Positions 6,120-8,624 of a DNA stretch of 8,624 nt are shown one piece after another. The notes under the pieces were generated by a model. It did not search any database. It had not been told where the DNA came from and worked only from the letters and a program-made list of their open reading frames with translations. The translations under genes and the position numbers were made by a program. Positions within the stretch are counted from its first letter, which is position 1. The number at the start of each line of letters is the position of its first letter. Source of the stretch: Pseudomonadota bacterium (GTDB lineage Bacteria; Pseudomonadota; Gammaproteobacteria; Xanthomonadales; Rhodanobacteraceae); assembly GCA_023430685.1 (NCBI GenBank), contig JAEYZH010000135.1, forward strand, positions 1 through 8,624. The letters run 5' to 3'.

Positions 6120-6602
6120 TCAGTCGGTGCGGCCCATCGCGCGACGCGCGAACCACAACGCGACGATGCCGAACACCATGTGCGCGACGATGCTCAGCGC
6201 GATCGGCCACGGGCGCGAGAACGACGGCGTCGCGCCGACGCGCGAGAGCGGCATCACGATGAAGTTCATGACCACGTAGAGGAACACCCCGTACACCGGC
6301 CCCCACGACAGCGGATCCCGCACCACGCGCGGCCAGCGCGAGCCCGCGAGCACGGCTGCGAGCACGAACATCGTCGCGATGAACAGGTGCAGCGCCGCGC
6401 CGAGCAGCGCCGTGCTCCAGCCGCCCGCGAAACTCTCGCGTCCGAGCACGCCGACCGCGATCGACTGGAATACGCGCTGCAGCCCGGCGAGGTTCCATTC
6501 GAACCAGACCGAAATCGCGAACGCGATGTCGCCGATCGCGATCGCAAGGCCGCCGGCCAAGATCGGTGGCCACGCGAACGGACGTGTTGGTGCTGCGGTC
6601 AT
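6120..6602 (-). CDS. Conserved small membrane protein, four predicted helices, function unknown
   Basis: A 160-residue integral membrane protein. Hydrophobic helices lie at about 13-34, 63-87, 98-119 and 133-152, with a short basic C-terminal tail (ARRAMGR). Helix 1 carries an internal acidic residue (GD at 24-25), helix 2 contains H72 (AALHLFIATMF), helix 3 reads WGPVYGVFLYVVMNFIVMPLS, and helix 4 contains H141. This arrangement, with a buried Asp, two helix histidines and MN..V.PLS, resembles unnamed proteobacterial membrane proteins I have seen annotated only as hypothetical; I cannot name the family with certainty. The ATG at 6602 is chosen because a strong GGGGAGG ribosome-binding site lies 6 nt upstream, although the frame is open to 6629. 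It lies between the MscS channel and cyclase genes, with a hairpin after each neighbouring stop, so it may be transcribed alone. Confidence 0.85.
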   Translation of the reverse strand: MTAAPTRPFAWPPILAGGLAIAIGDIAFAISVWFEWNLAGLQRVFQSIAVGVLGRESFAGGWSTALLGAALHLFIATMFVLAAVLAGSRWPRVVRDPLSWGPVYGVFLYVVMNFIVMPLSRVGATPSFSRPWPIALSIVAHMVFGIVALWFARRAMGRTD

Positions 6603-6608
6603 GCGGAG

Positions 6609-6615
6609 CCTCCCC
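6609..6615 (-). promoter_or_regulatory. Strong ribosome-binding site of the small membrane protein
   Basis: GGGGAGG on the minus strand, 6 nt before the ATG at 6602, is the best Shine-Dalgarno sequence in the window. It rules out the upstream in-frame start at 6629. Confidence 0.65.
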
Positions 6616-6682
6616 TGGGCCTGTGGCACGCATCGGGATTGTCGCGCGCACGCGCGCGCCGGAAGATGCAGGAAACCGCCGC

Positions 6683-6704
6683 CCGGCCTTCGAAAAGGGG
6701 CCGG
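6683..6704 (-). terminator. Candidate terminator of the MscS channel gene
   Basis: CCGGCC (6683-6688) and GGCCGG (6699-6704) pair around a 10-nt loop, or fold as CCGG/CCGG plus CCTT/AAGG with a two-G bulge and a CGAA tetraloop. It starts 12 nt after the MscS stop on the minus strand and is followed there by GCGGCGGTTTCC, which has only a three-T run. A reasonable but not classical intrinsic terminator. Confidence 0.45.
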
Positions 6705-6716
6705 ATCGAGGTCGGA

Positions 6717-7928
6717 TCAGTCGCGGCGCGCCTGGTCTTCAGCGGCCTCGGCGGCCTGCGCGGCCGCGACGTCGGCGGCACTGATGTCCTCGGCGCCGGG
6801 TGAACGGGTCTGGGACAGCGGCGGCGCTTCGGGCGCACTGCGCTGTTGGCCCTGCGCGGGATCCGCGACGGACGCTTCGCGCGCGAGATCCATGCGCAGG
6901 CGCGGCAGCGACTCGGGGTGACGCGCCTGGAGATAGGCGATCAGCCCCTCGCGCACCGCGCAACGCAGGTCGAACAGGTCGCCGGAGTTGCGCGCGCTCA
7001 CGAGCAGGCGCACCTGCATGGTTTCGCGATCGGTCTCGGTCACCTGCGCGATGCAGACGCGCCCGTCCCAGCGCGCGTCGGCCGCGCAGAGCCGCGCGAG
7101 TTCCTCACGCACCGCGGCCATCGGCGTGCGGTAGTCGAGCCACAGGAACGCGGTGCCGAGCAGCTGCGAGGTCGTGCGCGTCCAGTTCTCGAACGGATGC
7201 TCGACGAACCACTGCAGCGGCACGATCAGCCGGCGCTCGTCCCAGATTCGCACCACCACGTAGGTCGCGGTGATCTCCTCGATGCGTCCCCACTCGCCTT
7301 CGACGATCACGACATCGTCGAAGCGGATCGGCTGCGCGATCGCGATCTGCAGGCCGGCGATGAGGTTGCCGAACACCGGCTTGGCCGCGATGCCTGCGAC
7401 GAGGCCGACGATGCCGGCCGAGGCCAGCAGCGTCGCGCCGATCTGGCGGACCTGCGGAAACGTCATCAACGCGATCGCGACGCCGACCATGACCACCGCG
7501 CCCTGCGCAGCGCCCGCGATCACGTGGGTCTGCGTCTGGGCTCGGCGCGCGGCGAGGTTGTCGGCGACGTCGATGCGATGCAGGCGGAACACGCGTTTCT
7601 CGATCGCATCGATCGCGCGGACCGCGAGCCAGGTGAGGCAGAGCACGCCGCCGATCACGAACGCGCGCGCGAGCCCGCGCGACCAGGCTTCGCCGAGCGG
7701 CGTTGCGGCAATCGCGAGGCCGAGGAACAGCAGCGGCAGCGCAACCGCGGCCGGCACCGCGATCACGTCGATCACGCGTGAACGCAGGCGCTGGCCGCCG
7801 TCTTCGCGCGCGCGCCGCGCGAGCGCGAGCAGGCCGCGGCGCACCAGCCAGCCGATCACGAATGCCGCGAGCAGCGGCCAGCCGATCGCGGCCGCCGTCC
7901 TCCACCATTCCAACGCCTGCACCTCCAT
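6717..7928 (-). CDS. MscS-family mechanosensitive ion channel
   Basis: A 403-residue inner-membrane channel that opens under membrane tension to release solutes after osmotic downshock. Four hydrophobic helices precede the pore: about 10-30 (AIGWPLLAAFVIGW), 55-77, 87-110 and 136-158. The pore-lining helix at 164-195 has the glycine/alanine pattern GATLLASAGIVGLVAGIAAK followed by FGNLIAGLQIAI. The beta domain follows (RFDDVVIVEGEWGRIEEI, then RRLIVPLQWF), and a C-terminal alpha/beta vestibule part to about 350. The last 50 residues are Ala/Pro/Asp/Glu-rich (AEDISAADVAAAQAAEAAED) and do not look like the standard MscS fold. I start at the ATG at 7928; a TTG at 7955 is possible but adds residues without similarity. 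No clear ribosome-binding site is visible. The dienelactone hydrolase gene ends 60 nt upstream on the same strand. Confidence 0.93.
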   Translation of the reverse strand: MEVQALEWWRTAAAIGWPLLAAFVIGWLVRRGLLALARRAREDGGQRLRSRVIDVIAVPAAVALPLLFLGLAIAATPLGEAWSRGLARAFVIGGVLCLTWLAVRAIDAIEKRVFRLHRIDVADNLAARRAQTQTHVIAGAAQGAVVMVGVAIALMTFPQVRQIGATLLASAGIVGLVAGIAAKPVFGNLIAGLQIAIAQPIRFDDVVIVEGEWGRIEEITATYVVVRIWDERRLIVPLQWFVEHPFENWTRTTSQLLGTAFLWLDYRTPMAAVREELARLCAADARWDGRVCIAQVTETDRETMQVRLLVSARNSGDLFDLRCAVREGLIAYLQARHPESLPRLRMDLAREASVADPAQGQQRSAPEAPPLSQTRSPGAEDISAADVAAAQAAEAAEDQARRD

Positions 7929-7944
7929 CGCGGGACCGACGGGC

Positions 7945-7950
7945 AGTCTA
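7945..7950 (-). promoter_or_regulatory. Weak candidate -10 box for the MscS gene
   Basis: TAGACT matches the -10 consensus at four of six positions and lies 16 nt before the ATG at 7928. No -35 partner is recognisable. It would allow the channel gene its own promoter in the 60-nt gap, but the evidence is thin. Confidence 0.2.
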
Positions 7951-7966
7951 GGCAAGCCCGCATGAA

Positions 7967-7980
7967 CCGCGCCGACGCGG
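7967..7980 (-). terminator. Short hairpin after the dienelactone hydrolase gene
   Basis: CCGCG and CGCGG form a 5-bp stem with a 4-nt loop, 8 nt after the stop codon of the hydrolase on the minus strand. There is only a TT after it, so it is a weak terminator candidate. Confidence 0.25.
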
Positions 7981-7988
7981 CGCGCGCA

Positions 7989-8624
7989 TCAGCCCGCGCG
8001 CGTTCGCCCGCGGTCCTCCGGCATCGCGAGCGTGCGTTCGAACAACGCGAGCACGCGACGCCAGGCTTCGGCCGCGGCCGCCTCGTCGTAGCGCGGCGTG
8101 GTGTCGTTGTTGAAGCCGTGCTGGGTGCCCGGAGGCTGGAACAGCGCGTGGCGCACGCCGGCCTTCTTCAGTGCCTCTTCGTATGCGGGCCACGCCGCGT
8201 TGATGCGCTCGTCGTCGGCGGCCAGCACGACGAGCAGCTCGGCCTTGATCTTCGGCACGTCCTCGAGCGGCGCGGCCATGCCGTAGAACGGCGCTGCAGC
8301 CGCGAGCGTCGGCAGTCGAGTCGCGAGGAAATTCGCGATCGCGCCGCCGTAGCAGAAGCCGACCACGCCGAGCCGGCCGTTGCCGCCTTCGACCCGCGCG
8401 AGCCATTCGCTCGCCGCGATGAAGTCCTCGCGCGTCTTCGCCTGGTCGAGCTTCTTGAACAAGTCGCGCGCGGAGTCCTCGTCGCCCGGATAACCGCCGA
8501 GCGGGAACAGCGCATCCGGCGCGAATGCGATGTAGCCCTCGAGCGCGAGCCGACGCGCGACGTCCTCGATGTGCGGATTGAGACCGCGGTTCTCGTGCAC
8601 GACGAGCACGGTCGGCAACACGCC
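7989..8624 (-). CDS. Dienelactone hydrolase family protein (YghX-like alpha/beta hydrolase), N terminus outside the window
   Basis: The visible C-terminal 211 residues belong to the dienelactone hydrolase family of alpha/beta hydrolases, which use a Cys-Asp-His triad on ester or lactone substrates. Numbering from the first visible residue: VVHENRGLNPHIEDVARR (E11 is the conserved acid near the nucleophile), APDALFPLGGYPGDE, the nucleophile elbow GFCYGG with C91, LAADDERIN with the probable triad aspartate D138, and GTQHGFNNDTTPRYDEAAA with H169. These signatures match the YghX-like branch, whose members are longer, so some 60-90 N-terminal residues (perhaps with an export signal) are missing beyond the right edge. 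The triad is complete, so activity is likely, but the natural substrate is unknown. The MscS gene begins 60 nt downstream on the same strand. Confidence 0.93.
   Translation of the reverse strand, partial: GVLPTVLVVHENRGLNPHIEDVARRLALEGYIAFAPDALFPLGGYPGDEDSARDLFKKLDQAKTREDFIAASEWLARVEGGNGRLGVVGFCYGGAIANFLATRLPTLAAAAPFYGMAAPLEDVPKIKAELLVVLAADDERINAAWPAYEEALKKAGVRHALFQPPGTQHGFNNDTTPRYDEAAAAEAWRRVLALFERTLAMPEDRGRTRAG

Noticed and set aside
6530..6545. Recurrent GCGATCG-type palindromes, considered as a dispersed repeat
   Set aside because: They fall mostly in coding sequence as Ala-Ile or Ala-Asp codon pairs expected in GC-rich DNA; I cannot show enrichment without counting against a background.
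6846..7781. 311-codon open frame on the plus strand opposite the MscS gene
   Set aside because: The translation is Arg/Asp/His-rich antisense shadow; the minus strand carries a clear MscS channel.
1..8624. Search for CRISPR arrays, tRNAs, rRNAs, insertion sequences, prophage or defence genes
   Set aside because: No regularly spaced direct repeats, no cloverleaf-like sequence and no transposase, integrase or nuclease-defence motifs were seen; gaps between genes are all under about 120 nt.

Overview
The window is very GC-rich (roughly 70% by eye), densely coding DNA from a Gram-negative bacterium. The gene families point to Gammaproteobacteria, most likely the Lysobacterales (Xanthomonadales): a zinc-ribbon thioredoxin TrxC next to a DUF6164 protein, a DUF3297 protein, a CPSF-type beta-CASP nuclease and a 7TM-DISM diguanylate cyclase. 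The taxonomic call is an inference from gene content and composition; no rRNA or other marker gene is present.

Layout from left to right. (1) 1-731, minus strand: a DUF6164 membrane-anchored protein followed by trxC, which runs off the left edge; the two are translationally linked. (2) 823-2199, plus strand: an MBL-fold/beta-CASP RNA-processing exonuclease, divergent from the DUF6164 gene. (3) 2306-2940, minus strand: a two-gene unit, DUF3297 then a YciI/DGPF protein, joined by an ATGA overlap and convergent with the nuclease. (4) 3056-4204, plus strand: an exported M23-type metallopeptidase, divergent from DUF3297. (5) 4297-8624, minus strand, read right to left: a dienelactone hydrolase family protein (its N terminus lies outside the window), an MscS-type mechanosensitive channel, a small four-helix membrane protein of unknown function, and a 7TM-DISM GGDEF diguanylate cyclase.

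The genes do not form one obvious pathway. Several act at the envelope (M23 peptidase, MscS channel, periplasm-sensing cyclase, small membrane protein); the others are cytosolic redox, RNA and hydrolase functions. No gap between genes exceeds about 120 bases, so every stretch over 300 bases contains a gene. The gaps hold small hairpins at gene ends and a few weak promoter-like sequences. I saw no tRNA, rRNA, insertion sequence, integrase, CRISPR array, toxin-antitoxin pair or phage gene, and no frameshifted gene.

The region looks like ordinary chromosomal core DNA. I did not find a convincing undescribed system. The points most worth checking are a possible leaderless promoter for DUF6164, the DGPF protein without an adjacent sigma factor, and the M23 protein without an obvious canonical first zinc-ligand motif.
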